The notes: generated by a model not told the origin, from the sequence alone. A DNA stretch of 64,000 nt from Nonomuraea antri (GCF_013283785.1 NZ_JABCPZ010000003.1:62001-126000), one strand, 5' to 3'. Counted from the first letter of the stretch, positions 41,322 through 50,006 are shown. Numbers and translations are program-made.

Positions 41322-43315
41322 CTGTAGCCCTCCGGCTCGTACGTCCACTTCACCGCGCCGTCGGGGCCGTAGCCGGTGAACGTCATGCCGGGCACGAACG
41401 TGTCCCCATCGGACCTCGATCCGGAGAACAACGCCACGCCCTGCCCCCACGGGTCGGGAACGGTGACGGCCGTGCCGGTGCCGCCGCCCGGCAGGGTGAT
41501 CTCGATCCTGGCCGTGCCGGCCAGCGTGAAGCCGTACCAGAGGTCGCCGTCCGAGCTCCACCTGATCGGCCGCTCGTCGGCGATCGTGTCGGCCAGCCGC
41601 CCGCCGGGGATCGTCTCGAACGAGTTGGGCAGCGACCTGCCGTCCTTCCAGAACGTGGCGCAGTTGCCCTCCTGCAGCACCGCGGTGACGCCGCTGTCCA
41701 GGGCGTGCGCCTGGCCGTCCGCCCGGCCGTCCGCCTGCTTGGCCGGCCGGCAGCGAGGCTCGGTGAAGTGGACGTCCTCGAGCCGCCTGCCCTTCTGCTC
41801 GATGGCGTACGCGGCGATCTCGGCGGTCAGCGGGTGCCGCACGTACCAGACGCGGGCCGGGCCGCCGGGGACGGTCAGAAACCGTGCGGGAATGCGCCGG
41901 CCGTCGGGCAGCACCGCGTCCACGCCCCGCCAGCCGGGCCCGGCCATTCCGTAGACGAGCTTGACGCCCGGTTCGGGCAGGTAGGTGATCGTCCAGCCCA
42001 GGCTGAAGGAGTCGGGGCCGCCGACGTTCATGCCGCAGCTGCTGTGCCGCTCGCCGATCGGGGTCACGCCGCCGGAGGAGCAGAGCACGTTCTCGCCGGC
42101 CTCCTCGGTGAACCAGAGGCGGACCGGGCCGTGGGTGAAGTCCGCGGTGCCGGGAACGGCGACGATCTCGCTCACGCGTCGTTCAGGGCCGGGGTCCTCG
42201 GGCGGGCTCCAGTCGTCGTGCCACAGTTCCCGGCCCGCCGCGTCGTAGGCGGTGGTGCGGTGGCTTTCGTCCCAGCCGTCCGGCTTCTGCCCGGCGAACA
42301 GCACCAGGCCCAGGTTCCACGGGTCGGGGACGGCCCGCGCGCTGGTGCTCTGACCGGTGCCGCCGGTGAAGGTGAGCCTGGCGACGTCCGCGCGGGCCAC
42401 GCCGAAGACCGTGCTCTGGTGGTGGCGTACCTGGACGGGAGCCTCCTTCAGCAGGTACTGCGGCTGCAGCGAGGACTGGCCGACCGGCGCGCCGCGGCGG
42501 GTCCACCGCAGGGCCCGGCCGTCCACCACCTGGCGGGGCTGGACGACCAGCCCCTCAGGCAGCTCCAGCGGGTCGCCCGCGGGCCGGTCCGCGGTCCGCT
42601 CGGCGGCGCGCGCCGCGGGCAGGATCATTCTGGACAGCTCGTCCAGGACCTTGCCGTCGGAGCCGGACAGCCGCACCGAGGACACCTTCTCGCCGCTCGG
42701 GTAGCTGACCGCCCAGATCACGTACGGCGCCCCGGCCGGGCGCAGCAGCGTGCCGGGGACGCCGCGGCCGTTCGCGCCGACGCCGGTGACGGCGGTGACC
42801 TCGGGCAGCGCCACCCCATAGTCCATGGTCACGGCGGCGCCCCCGGTCTGGGTGGTGCCCTCGTACCAGCCGGGGACGGACCGGGAGAGCAGCCGCAGCC
42901 CGCCGCAGTCGCCGAACGCCGGGCCTTCGGACCGCTCGACGACGTAGCACAGCTCCGGGTAGCCCAGCCTCGCCTTGGCGAACCACAGGTGCAGCGGCCG
43001 GCCCTCGGCCGGGTTGTCCAGCGTCACCCGCTCGCCCATGGCCGTCCTGTCCCGCATCAGCCGCTGGTGGATCGCGTTGACGTCGTTCGCGGTGATCTCG
43101 CCCCGGCCCCCGCCGAGCAGGGCGGGCACGAACGACGCCAGCAACGCGACCGGCAACGCGGCCAGCGCCCAGCGCAGCCGGCGGTGGCGCGGCGCGCGCC
43201 GCTCCAGCCGCGCCCAGGCGTCGGGCGCGGCGTCGAAGGTCTGGGCGCGGGCGTCCAGCGCGGCGCGCAGCCGCGCCTCCAGGCCCTCGCCGCGCTCCTG
43301 ATCCGGCTCGTTCAC
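41318..43315 (-). CDS. Large single-pass membrane protein, probable anti-sigma-like partner
   Basis: A 665-residue protein: an acidic cytoplasmic N-terminus (about 1-45), one transmembrane helix (about 48-68), and a long extracellular beta-rich region with repeated Ser/Trp/Gly-rich units such as VPDPWNLGLVLFAG and VPDPWGQGVALFSG. I do not recognise a named domain. Its ATG overlaps the ECF sigma gene stop (ATGA), which is the usual position of an anti-sigma factor, but the N-terminus lacks a clear zinc anti-sigma motif. It may sense the cell envelope. Confidence 0.65.
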   Translation of the reverse strand: MNEPDQERGEGLEARLRAALDARAQTFDAAPDAWARLERRAPRHRRLRWALAALPVALLASFVPALLGGGRGEITANDVNAIHQRLMRDRTAMGERVTLDNPAEGRPLHLWFAKARLGYPELCYVVERSEGPAFGDCGGLRLLSRSVPGWYEGTTQTGGAAVTMDYGVALPEVTAVTGVGANGRGVPGTLLRPAGAPYVIWAVSYPSGEKVSSVRLSGSDGKVLDELSRMILPAARAAERTADRPAGDPLELPEGLVVQPRQVVDGRALRWTRRGAPVGQSSLQPQYLLKEAPVQVRHHQSTVFGVARADVARLTFTGGTGQSTSARAVPDPWNLGLVLFAGQKPDGWDESHRTTAYDAAGRELWHDDWSPPEDPGPERRVSEIVAVPGTADFTHGPVRLWFTEEAGENVLCSSGGVTPIGERHSSCGMNVGGPDSFSLGWTITYLPEPGVKLVYGMAGPGWRGVDAVLPDGRRIPARFLTVPGGPARVWYVRHPLTAEIAAYAIEQKGRRLEDVHFTEPRCRPAKQADGRADGQAHALDSGVTAVLQEGNCATFWKDGRSLPNSFETIPGGRLADTIADERPIRWSSDGDLWYGFTLAGTARIEITLPGGGTGTAVTVPDPWGQGVALFSGSRSDGDTFVPGMTFTGYGPDGAVKWTYEPEGYS

Positions 43316-43788
43316 GCGTCCTCCTGAAGGGCCTTGCCCAGGGCGGCCAGCGCCCGGCTTGCGTGGGTCTTCACCGAGCCCGGCGACACGCCCATGGCCC
43401 CGGCGATCTCGCGTTCCGACAGGTCCAGCCAGTAACGCAGGACGATGGCCTCGCGCTGGCGGCGCGGCAGCCGGTCGAGCGCGGCCAGCAGTGCCCGGTG
43501 CTCCTCGGCGACGAGCACGCTGTGCTCGCTGCTGCGCACCGGCTCAGGAGGTTCGGGACGCCGCAGCCTGATCAGCCGCAGATGCCGCAGCCGGTTACGG
43601 GTCAGGTTGCACACGGTCGCACGCAGATACGCCACCGCGGCCCCGTCGTCGCGCAACCGCCTGGAGTGCAGCCGGGCGAACGCCTCCTGCGCGATGTCCT
43701 CGGGATCGTCGGCGCCGAGCAGCCCCGCCAGCCGCACCAGCGACCGGTACTGGGCGGCGAACAGCTCGGCGAACCACGGCTGCGCCAT
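43312..43788 (-). CDS. ECF RNA polymerase sigma factor (SigE-like)
   Basis: A 158-residue sigma factor with region 2 (FAAQYRSLVRLAGLLGADDPEDIAQEAFARLH) and region 4 (RLPRRQREAIVLRYWLDLSEREIAGAMGVSPGSVKTHASRAL). ATG 43788 gives a natural start; a GTG at 43806 would add six residues. TAGCGT (43810-43805 on the minus strand) may be a -10 box. Translation is coupled to the downstream membrane protein, which may hold the sigma factor inactive until a signal arrives. Confidence 0.9.
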   Translation of the reverse strand: MAQPWFAELFAAQYRSLVRLAGLLGADDPEDIAQEAFARLHSRRLRDDGAAVAYLRATVCNLTRNRLRHLRLIRLRRPEPPEPVRSSEHSVLVAEEHRALLAALDRLPRRQREAIVLRYWLDLSEREIAGAMGVSPGSVKTHASRALAALGKALQEDA

Positions 43789-43839
43789 GGTGGGTGAATC
43801 GATCACGCTACCAAGACACGCGAATCGGGCCCCGGTTGA

Positions 43840-44235
43840 CTACGGGACGGGAATCCGTTCGACGCGGATGGAGAAGACCTCCTCGCGCGGCACGACCACC
43901 TCGTACGCGCCGTGGTCGACCATCCAGTAACCCAGCGCCTCGGCCTTCTGGCCGCTGTGCCCGGTGTAGGCGATGTGCAGGCCGTCCTCGTCCTCGTCGA
44001 GGACGATGCACGCCTCGCCGCCGAACGCGCCGACCGTGCGGATCAGCACCAGCCACTCCAGGTCGGCCCGCGTCACCGTACGACGCCAGTAGCCGGCGGC
44101 CGACTCGAATCCGTCGAGCTCCTCCTCGCTGAACAGCACCACCTGGTCGCTGTCGGGCCCGAGCGCGGCGGGCAGCGTGCGGCCTTCGTAACGCGCGACG
44201 AAGCCGGAGGCCACCGGCGTGATCTCCGCGCTCAT
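43840..44235 (-). CDS. Hypothetical protein, 131 residues
   Basis: An acidic soluble protein that I do not recognise. It contains the stretch LFSEEELDGFESAAGYWRR and an alternating beta-type C-terminus (DHGAYEVVVPREEVFSIRVERI). Its ATG overlaps the stop of the upstream unknown gene (ATGA), so both belong to the same minus-strand operon. No membrane segment or signal is visible. Confidence 0.7.
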   Translation of the reverse strand: MSAEITPVASGFVARYEGRTLPAALGPDSDQVVLFSEEELDGFESAAGYWRRTVTRADLEWLVLIRTVGAFGGEACIVLDEDEDGLHIAYTGHSGQKAEALGYWMVDHGAYEVVVPREEVFSIRVERIPVP

Positions 44236-44678
44236 GCGCAGGGCCGCCAGGTCAGCCCGTCGTACTCGGCGAAGCGGCGCTCGCCCGCGCCGGCGAGGTG
44301 CACGATCTCCGCGCCCGCCGGGATCGGCATCGGCAGCGTGTGGAACTGGGGGACCACGTGGTCGCGCGAGGTGGTGAACCCGTTGCCGGCGAACGGCGGC
44401 GCGTCGCTCCAGTCGCCGCCCATGTGCGGCCCGTACGGCACCGCGTAGGTGTCGACGTCGCGGGCGTACCAGCGCATGACGTAGAGCTCGGGCACCTCGG
44501 CACTCAGCTCGGAGCCGTCGAACGACAGGTCGAGCCCGTGGAAGAGCGCCGCCGGCGTGGTCAGCCTGGCGCAGTCCTGCACCCGGTAGACGTAGCCGGA
44601 GATGACCGTGCGCTTGCCCGACAAGTACGGCACGAGCAGACGCGGCGGGACAACCTTCTGCATCTGCGTTCCGCTCAC
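44232..44678 (-). CDS. Hypothetical protein, 148 residues
   Basis: An unrecognised soluble protein rich in aromatic residues (LYVMRWYARDVDTYAVPYGPHMGGDW). The start GTG 44678 leaves 9 nt to the nitrilase-family gene upstream; an in-frame ATG 15 nt further in is possible. It is translationally coupled to the next unknown gene. The pair looks like a conserved unit, but nothing in the sequence tells its function. Confidence 0.68.
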   Translation of the reverse strand: MSGTQMQKVVPPRLLVPYLSGKRTVISGYVYRVQDCARLTTPAALFHGLDLSFDGSELSAEVPELYVMRWYARDVDTYAVPYGPHMGGDWSDAPPFAGNGFTTSRDHVVPQFHTLPMPIPAGAEIVHLAGAGERRFAEYDGLTWRPCA

Positions 44679-44687
44679 ACTTCTACT

Positions 44688-45479
44688 TTACGATCGGTTG
44701 ACCCGCAGCACCCGATGTTCAAGGCAGGGCAAGGTCGTCCGGGCCGAGATCGTGACCTCGGGATCGGCCTCGACGACCTGCACGGCCGGGCCGGTGCCGA
44801 GATCGGCGCGCACCACGCCCAGCGGGTCGACCAGCATGCTGCGGCCGACGCCGTAGCCGTCGCTCGCCTCGGCCGGGTTGGGGGCCTGGCCGACGGCGGC
44901 CGTCCACATGGTGTTCTCCAGCGCCCGCGCGCGCACCAGCGTGACCCAGTGGTCTTCCTTGAGCGGGCCGGAACCCCAGGCGGCGATCACCGCGAACAGC
45001 TCGGCGCCCTGGTCGACCAGGGCCCTGGCCAGCTCGGGGAAGCGGACGTCGTAACAGGTGATCAGCCCCACCCTGACCCCGGCCAGCTCCACCACCGTCG
45101 GCTCGCCGCCGGGCGCGACCAGCTCGGACTCCTTCGCGCCGAACGAGTCGAACAGGTGGATCTTCCGGTACGCCGCCTTGATCGCGCCGGACGCGTCGAT
45201 GGCCACGGCCGTGTTGTGCACCCGGTCGCCGCCGGGCTCGAACACGCCCGCGATGACCGACAGGCCGTGTTCGCGTGCGGACTCGGCGAGACCCGTCACG
45301 AACGGGCCGTCCAGCGGCTCGGCGAGGTCGGAGATGCGCCGGCCGTAACGGGTGAGCGTGGCCTCGGGGAAGATCGCGAGCTCGGCCCCTTCGGCCTTGG
45401 CCAGCGCCTCTCTGGCCCTCTTGAGGTTCGTGGACGGGTCAGGGGACACCGGGATCTGGCAGAGGGCGATTCTGGTCAC
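44688..45479 (-). CDS. Carbon-nitrogen hydrolase (nitrilase superfamily amidase)
   Basis: A 263-residue enzyme with the full Glu-Lys-Cys triad: Glu in LAIFPEATLTRYG, Lys in YRKIHLFDSFGAKES and the nucleophile Cys in GLITCYDVRFPELAR. Members hydrolyse amides, carbamoyl groups or omega-amides; the YRKIHLFD pattern is close to Nit-type omega-amidases and N-carbamoyl amidases. It sits in a run with a DUF418 membrane protein and overlaps it by 41 nt. A role in the ureide pathway is possible but not shown. Confidence 0.9.
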   Translation of the reverse strand: MTRIALCQIPVSPDPSTNLKRAREALAKAEGAELAIFPEATLTRYGRRISDLAEPLDGPFVTGLAESAREHGLSVIAGVFEPGGDRVHNTAVAIDASGAIKAAYRKIHLFDSFGAKESELVAPGGEPTVVELAGVRVGLITCYDVRFPELARALVDQGAELFAVIAAWGSGPLKEDHWVTLVRARALENTMWTAAVGQAPNPAEASDGYGVGRSMLVDPLGVVRADLGTGPAVQVVEADPEVTISARTTLPCLEHRVLRVNRS

Positions 45480-46407
45480 GGCCAGACTCTAGCCGGTTGG
45501 GCACCCGCCGAAACCAGGTCAGGCAGCGCCAAATCCATTCCAGCGGGCCATACCTGAACCGCGCCAGCCACCACCTGCTGAACAGCACCTGCGCGATCAC
45601 CGTCACCGCCGCCACCCCGATCACGGACCACCGCGTCGGGTCGGTCTTGATGAGCGGACTGGCCAGGACGACGACCGCGGTGCCGGTGAGATAGTTCGTC
45701 AGCGCCAGGCGGCCCAGCGGTTCGAGCACGGCGGACAGCCAGGGCCGCAGCACCAGCGGCAGGCCCGTGGTGTAGGCGGCGGCGCCGGTCAGGGCGGCCA
45801 GCGAGTAGAGGGTCCAGTTGTGCTCGGCGAACCAGGGCGTGGCGCAGTCGCCGGGCGGGCAGTCCTTCGACACGAACCAGGCCAGGGTGAGCAGCGTGGA
45901 CGCCAGCGCGCTGACCGCGAACACCGGCAGCAGCAGGGTCCTGGGCGGGCTCAGGTCCATCAGGGCCATGCCGATCAGGAACAGGCCGGGGATGAGCACC
46001 GGCCCGCCGCCCGCGATCACCCCCCACGCGGTCACGCCCGCCCCGAGCAGCAGCACCGGCAGCCCGCGGGCCAGGAACGAGACGGGCAGCAGCACCAGCG
46101 CGCCGTAGAAGGCGTAGTCGGTGAGCACCTCGCCCGGGTAGAAGACGTGCTGGGCCAGGCCCAGGCAGAACAGCCAGAACAACCGGCTGAGCAGCACCCA
46201 GCGGCCGGCCCGGCGCAGGAACAGCACGAAGCCGATGCCGAACAGCAGCGAGAAGATCGGGTAGAACCGGCTCTGGAACAGGGCCTCGACCACCCAGTCG
46301 ACGCCCGTGGACGGCTGCTTGCCCCGGGTGTGCTGCCAGGTGTTGACCAGCATGATGCCGCCCACCGCGAAACCGCGTAGGGCGTCGAGTTCACGGATGC
46401 GCGTCAC
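45439..46407 (-). CDS. DUF418-domain membrane protein
   Basis: A 322-residue membrane protein with about eight helices. The N-terminus RIRELDALRGFAVGGIMLVN and the C-terminal block FSRWWLARFRYGPLEWIWRCLTW are the signature of DUF418/YeiB-type proteins. The function of this family is unknown. GTG 46407 overlaps the peptidase stop by 4 nt (GTGA). The 3' end runs 41 nt into the nitrilase-family gene in another frame. Confidence 0.88.
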   Translation of the reverse strand: MTRIRELDALRGFAVGGIMLVNTWQHTRGKQPSTGVDWVVEALFQSRFYPIFSLLFGIGFVLFLRRAGRWVLLSRLFWLFCLGLAQHVFYPGEVLTDYAFYGALVLLPVSFLARGLPVLLLGAGVTAWGVIAGGGPVLIPGLFLIGMALMDLSPPRTLLLPVFAVSALASTLLTLAWFVSKDCPPGDCATPWFAEHNWTLYSLAALTGAAAYTTGLPLVLRPWLSAVLEPLGRLALTNYLTGTAVVVLASPLIKTDPTRWSVIGVAAVTVIAQVLFSRWWLARFRYGPLEWIWRCLTWFRRVPNRLESGRDQNRPLPDPGVP

Positions 46408-48161
46408 AGGAACCAGGTGAACCACCATACGCAGAATCCGGCGCTGACGAGGGTTGCCACGATCTGTGGCCATCTGCGGCGTTGCAGGAGGGACGCGGCC
46501 GTCAGCGCGGCCGAGACGGGCGCAAGCCAGCCGTACAGGGTGACGGTGGACGGGACCCCCACGGCCAGGGCGACCGCGTTCGACGCGGCCAGCGCGTGGA
46601 CCGACTGGGCGATCAGCCCGGCGCAGGCGAGCCCGGCCAGGCCCGCGGTGGCCGGCAGCGACCTGCCCTTGAGCGCGCCGGTGACGAACTGGAGCAGCGA
46701 GATCAGCGCGAACAGCGCGAAGGGCGCGGCCTGCCAGGGGGCGCGGGAGATCAGGTAGGGGGCGGCGGTGACGTGCAGGTCGGGGGCTCTGGCGGGCCTG
46801 ACGTCCTGACACGGGCCGCCGGTCGCGGTCCCGTCGGCGACGGCGGTGGTCCCGGCAGTGGTCCAGGCCGTGGTGCCCGGGGTGTCGAGGAAGTGGGCGA
46901 TCTGGGCGCGGGCGCAGGCGTCGGACAGGAAGACGGCGTGCGCGGCGGCGGGGAACTCCGCGAAGCGGGCGTTGGGCAGGGCGGCCGCGGCCGGGCGGCT
47001 GGTGCGCGGCGGGGTGGTCGGGTCGTGCTGCCCGCCGAGCACCAGCGCCGGCGCCTTCGTGGTGGACCGGGTGAGCGGAGATTTGGGCAGCTTCCAGGCG
47101 TCACACACCGCTTTATCAGCATTTATGGTGAAAAGTCGTGATCTAGACGCGAATCGGTTGTACGGCACCTCGTCCTGGCACTGCACCGCGTGATACAGCC
47201 CGAACTCGTGGCTCAGCAGCCCGTCCGCCACCCCGTCGACCAGCGGCGCGAGCGGCGCGTCGCGCCCCGCCGCCAGCGCGCCCACCAGCGCGGGCGCCAC
47301 CGCCGCGACGTCGCTCTCGTGCAGCGCCTCGGCCAGGATCGCCGCGACGTCGTCGCCGGTCACCTCCGCGGTGAAACGGGTGCCGAGCAGCGGGTCGGTC
47401 GTGGGCAGCCGGGCGGGCGCGCGGTTCAGCCGGCGCACCGCCCGCTCGAACGCCGCGCCGGTGCCCGCGCCCAGCCCGGCCAGCGTGCCCGCCAGGTTCG
47501 CCTCGGCGTCGTCGTACCAGGCGACGCCCGCGGGCAGGAACGAGTCGAGCACCACCGAGCGCACGCCGGCCGGGTCGGCGGCGGCCACGTCCAGCATCAC
47601 CCGGGTGGAGTAGCTGACCCCGAACAGGTTCCACGAGGCGTAGCCGAGCGCCTGGCGCAGCGCCACCACGTCGGCGGCGATCTCGCCGGTGGTATAGCCG
47701 CGCAGGTCCACCCCCTGCTCGCCGAGCCGCGCGCGGCAGCGCACGGCGGCCGTGGCCACGTCGGGACGGGGCCGCTTCACCTGGCCGAGCAGCGCCTCGG
47801 CGGTCTCCGGGCAGCTCAGCACGGGCGCGGAGTAACGGCTGCCGCGCTGCTCCACGGTCACCACGTCGCGGTCCGGGAACATGGCCGCGAGGAAGCCGGT
47901 GAGCTGCATCGACGCCGATCCCGGCCCGCCGCTCATGTACACCACGGGATCCGGCTTGCGGCCGGGGGCCGTGGAGACGCGGACGGTGTAACCGACCTTG
48001 ATCGTCCGGGCCGGGGCGTCCCGGCGTTCCGGCACGACGAGGAAGCCGCACCGGGTCCGCGCCGGTACGGCGACCGGGCACAGGCGCGACTCCAGCGGCG
48101 CGGGAGAACTCATGACGGGGGGTGCGGTCAGGGCGAGCGCCAACGCGATCCGAATGATCAC
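46404..48161 (-). CDS. Secreted alpha/beta-hydrolase peptidase (TAP-like) with C-terminal membrane domain
   Basis: A 585-residue protein. A short signal sequence (about 1-18) precedes a prolyl-aminopeptidase/tripeptidyl-aminopeptidase-like hydrolase with VYMSGGPGSAS, the nucleophile elbow GVSYS, and LVLGGQHDPTTPP for the Asp; the His is probably in AAAHAVF. The last 120 residues form about four transmembrane helices, which is unusual for secreted TAP enzymes and suggests a membrane-tethered peptidase. GTG 48161 lies 6 nt from a TAGTGT -10 box on the minus strand. Confidence 0.85.
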   Translation of the reverse strand: MIIRIALALALTAPPVMSSPAPLESRLCPVAVPARTRCGFLVVPERRDAPARTIKVGYTVRVSTAPGRKPDPVVYMSGGPGSASMQLTGFLAAMFPDRDVVTVEQRGSRYSAPVLSCPETAEALLGQVKRPRPDVATAAVRCRARLGEQGVDLRGYTTGEIAADVVALRQALGYASWNLFGVSYSTRVMLDVAAADPAGVRSVVLDSFLPAGVAWYDDAEANLAGTLAGLGAGTGAAFERAVRRLNRAPARLPTTDPLLGTRFTAEVTGDDVAAILAEALHESDVAAVAPALVGALAAGRDAPLAPLVDGVADGLLSHEFGLYHAVQCQDEVPYNRFASRSRLFTINADKAVCDAWKLPKSPLTRSTTKAPALVLGGQHDPTTPPRTSRPAAAALPNARFAEFPAAAHAVFLSDACARAQIAHFLDTPGTTAWTTAGTTAVADGTATGGPCQDVRPARAPDLHVTAAPYLISRAPWQAAPFALFALISLLQFVTGALKGRSLPATAGLAGLACAGLIAQSVHALAASNAVALAVGVPSTVTLYGWLAPVSAALTAASLLQRRRWPQIVATLVSAGFCVWWFTWFL

Positions 48162-48167
48162 AGCACG

Positions 48168-48180
48168 ACACTAATAGTGT
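48168..48180. promoter_or_regulatory. Symmetrical bidirectional -10 element
   Basis: ACACTAATAGTGT is a 13-bp palindrome that presents TAGTGT on both strands. Each TAGTGT ends exactly 6 nt before a GTG start: 48187 on the plus strand (aminotransferase) and 48161 on the minus strand (peptidase). Both starts are 13 nt from the palindrome centre. Both mRNAs would be leaderless, and only one polymerase could bind at a time. Confidence 0.65.
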
Positions 48181-48186
48181 GGGCAC

Positions 48187-49353
48187 GTGACGGAACCACT
48201 TGTAGCCAGGATGCGCGCCTTCGGCACGACGATTTTCGCCGAAATGAGCGCGCTTGCCGTGCAGACCGGGTCCATCAACCTCGGCCAGGGCTTCCCCGAC
48301 ACCGACGGGCCCGCCGCGATGCTCGACCGCGCGGTGCACGCGATCAACGCCGGGGCCAACCAGTACCCGCCGGGCCCCGGCGTGCTCGAACTGCGCCAGG
48401 CCGTGGCCGAGCACCGCAGGGAGCACTACGGGCTCGACTACGACCCGGCCGGCGAGATCCTCGTCACCGTCGGCGCCACCGAGGCCGTCGCGGCGAGCGT
48501 GCTGGCGCTGTGCGAGCCGGGCGACGAGGTGATCGCCTTCGAGCCGTACTACGACTCCTACGCCGCCTCCATCGCGCTGGCCCAGGCCAGGCTGGTGGCC
48601 GTGACGCTGCGCCCGGTCGAGGGCCGTTTCACCTTCGACCCGGACGAACTGCGCGCCGCCATCACCCCCAGGACCCGCGTGATCCTGGTCAACTCGCCGC
48701 ACAACCCGACCGGCACCGTGTTCACCCGGGCCGAGCTGACCGTCATCGCCGAGCTGTGCCAGGAGTTCGGGCTGACCGCGGTCACCGACGAGGTGTACGA
48801 GCACCTGACGTTCGACGGGGTCGAGCACGTCCCGCTGGCCACGCTGCCCGGCATGCGCGGGCGTACCGTCATGATCTCCTCGGCGGGCAAGACGTTCTCG
48901 GTCACCGGCTGGAAGACCGGCTGGGTGTGCGCGCCGTCCGAGCTGGTCACGGCCGTCCAGACGGTCAAGCAGTTCCTCACGTTCACCGCGAGCGCGCCGT
49001 GGCAGCTCGCGGTGGCGTACGGGCTGCGCAACGAGCTCGAATGGGTGGCCGCCCTGCGCGCCGGGCTCCAGGACAAACGCGACAGGCTCATGGAGGGGCT
49101 GGCCGCGGCCGGGTTCGAGGTGTTCGGCCCGGCGGGCACGTACTTCGTCCAGACCGACATCCGCCCGCTCGGCTTCACCGACGGGCTGGAGCTGACACGC
49201 CGGCTGCCGGAGCTCGCCGGGGTGGTCGCGATCCCGACGCAGGTCTTCTACGACCACGCCGAGCGCGGCAGGCACTTCGTCAGGTTCGCCTTCTGCAAGA
49301 AGGACGAGGTCATCGACGAGGCCGTCACCCGGCTCAAGCGCCTGTCGACCTAG
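48187..49353 (+). CDS. PLP-dependent aminotransferase, class I/II (DapC/kynurenine aminotransferase-like)
   Basis: A 388-residue fold-type I aminotransferase. It has INLGQGFPDTDGP at the N-terminus, the NSPHNPTGTVF motif near residue 165 and the PLP Lys in SSAGKTFSVTGWKTGW near residue 236. These features fit N-succinyldiaminopimelate aminotransferase DapC or kynurenine/methionine aminotransferases; which of them cannot be decided here. GTG 48187 has no ribosome site but a -10 box 6 nt upstream. Transcription diverges from the peptidase operon. Confidence 0.92.
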   Translation: MTEPLVARMRAFGTTIFAEMSALAVQTGSINLGQGFPDTDGPAAMLDRAVHAINAGANQYPPGPGVLELRQAVAEHRREHYGLDYDPAGEILVTVGATEAVAASVLALCEPGDEVIAFEPYYDSYAASIALAQARLVAVTLRPVEGRFTFDPDELRAAITPRTRVILVNSPHNPTGTVFTRAELTVIAELCQEFGLTAVTDEVYEHLTFDGVEHVPLATLPGMRGRTVMISSAGKTFSVTGWKTGWVCAPSELVTAVQTVKQFLTFTASAPWQLAVAYGLRNELEWVAALRAGLQDKRDRLMEGLAAAGFEVFGPAGTYFVQTDIRPLGFTDGLELTRRLPELAGVVAIPTQVFYDHAERGRHFVRFAFCKKDEVIDEAVTRLKRLST

Positions 49354-49363
49354 CGTCGCGTCC

Positions 49364-49390
49364 GAGGTGGTATCACCGCGATACCACCTC
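49364..49390. promoter_or_regulatory. Perfect 11-bp inverted repeat, operator of the CopG-Doc module
   Basis: GAGGTGGTATC (49364-49374) and GATACCACCTC (49380-49390) flank ACCGC. It lies just upstream of a TACGAT -10 box (49395-49400), which is 7 nt from the antitoxin ATG 49408. This is the expected place for autorepression by a ribbon-helix-helix antitoxin. It starts 11 nt after the aminotransferase stop. Confidence 0.75.
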
Positions 49391-49407
49391 GCACTACGAT
49401 GGCGGGC

Positions 49408-49611
49408 ATGGCCATGACCCTTCGCCTGAGCGACCAGCAGACCGAGGCACTCCGCAAGCGCGCGGAGGAGGAAGGGCGGAGCATGCAGCAGGTCGTGCTC
49501 GCCGCGCTGGATGAGTACCTGACCAGGCACAGCGCCGACGAGGAGGTCCGCCGCCTCGGCGCCGCGTCCAGGGAACGCTGGCGCGACGTGCTCGATCGGC
49601 TGGGCGAATGA
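49408..49611 (+). CDS. Ribbon-helix-helix (CopG-type) antitoxin
   Basis: A 67-residue protein with the ribbon-helix-helix sequence TLRLSDQQTEALRKRAEEEGRSMQQVVLAALDEYL at residues 3-37 and a charged C-terminal tail that probably wraps the toxin. ATG 49408 is preferred because a -10 box ends 7 nt before it; the ATG at 49399 is part of that box. The stop overlaps the toxin ATG (ATGA). The protein should bind the inverted repeat upstream. Confidence 0.88.
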   Translation: MAMTLRLSDQQTEALRKRAEEEGRSMQQVVLAALDEYLTRHSADEEVRRLGAASRERWRDVLDRLGE

Positions 49612-50006
49612 ACCGGCCGGGCGAAATGATGCGGTATCTCACGCTGGAGCAGGTGCTGGAGCTCGCGGAGGCCGAACTCGGCGAGATCCTCGCCGTACGC
49701 GACCTCGGCCTGGTCGACTCCGCCGTGCACCGGCCGCGGGCCTCGATGTTCGGCCAGGACGCCTACCCCGACCTGCTGACCAAGGCCGCGGCGCTGCTGC
49801 AGTCGCTGGCGATCAACCACCCGCTGGTCGACGGCAACAAGCGGCTGTGCTGGCTGACCACCGACGTGTACCTCCGCTACAACGGCGTCGAGCTCGACAC
49901 CGACGACGACTCCGCCTACGACCTGGTCATCGCCGTGGCGTCCGGGAAGCTGGACGAGGTCGGCGAGATCGCCGGGGTGCTGCGGGCGTTCACGACACGA
50001 CCTTGA
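49608..50006 (+). CDS. doc: Doc-family (Fic fold) toxin
   Basis: A 132-residue Doc protein. The Fic motif reads HPLVDGNKRLCW near residue 72, the Doc variant with Lys instead of the second Gly/Arg pattern, which in phage P1 Doc phosphorylates elongation factor Tu. The N-terminal LTLEQVLELAE and the DAYPDLLTKAAALLQSLA helix are typical. It is paired with a CopG-type antitoxin rather than the usual Phd. The 3' end overlaps the convergent oxyR gene by 17 nt. Confidence 0.92.
   Translation: MNRPGEMMRYLTLEQVLELAEAELGEILAVRDLGLVDSAVHRPRASMFGQDAYPDLLTKAAALLQSLAINHPLVDGNKRLCWLTTDVYLRYNGVELDTDDDSAYDLVIAVASGKLDEVGEIAGVLRAFTTRP

Noticed and set aside
47143-49530. A 795-codon minus-strand frame spanning the peptidase/aminotransferase promoter
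   Set aside because: It crosses two well-supported genes and their divergent promoter and resembles no protein family.
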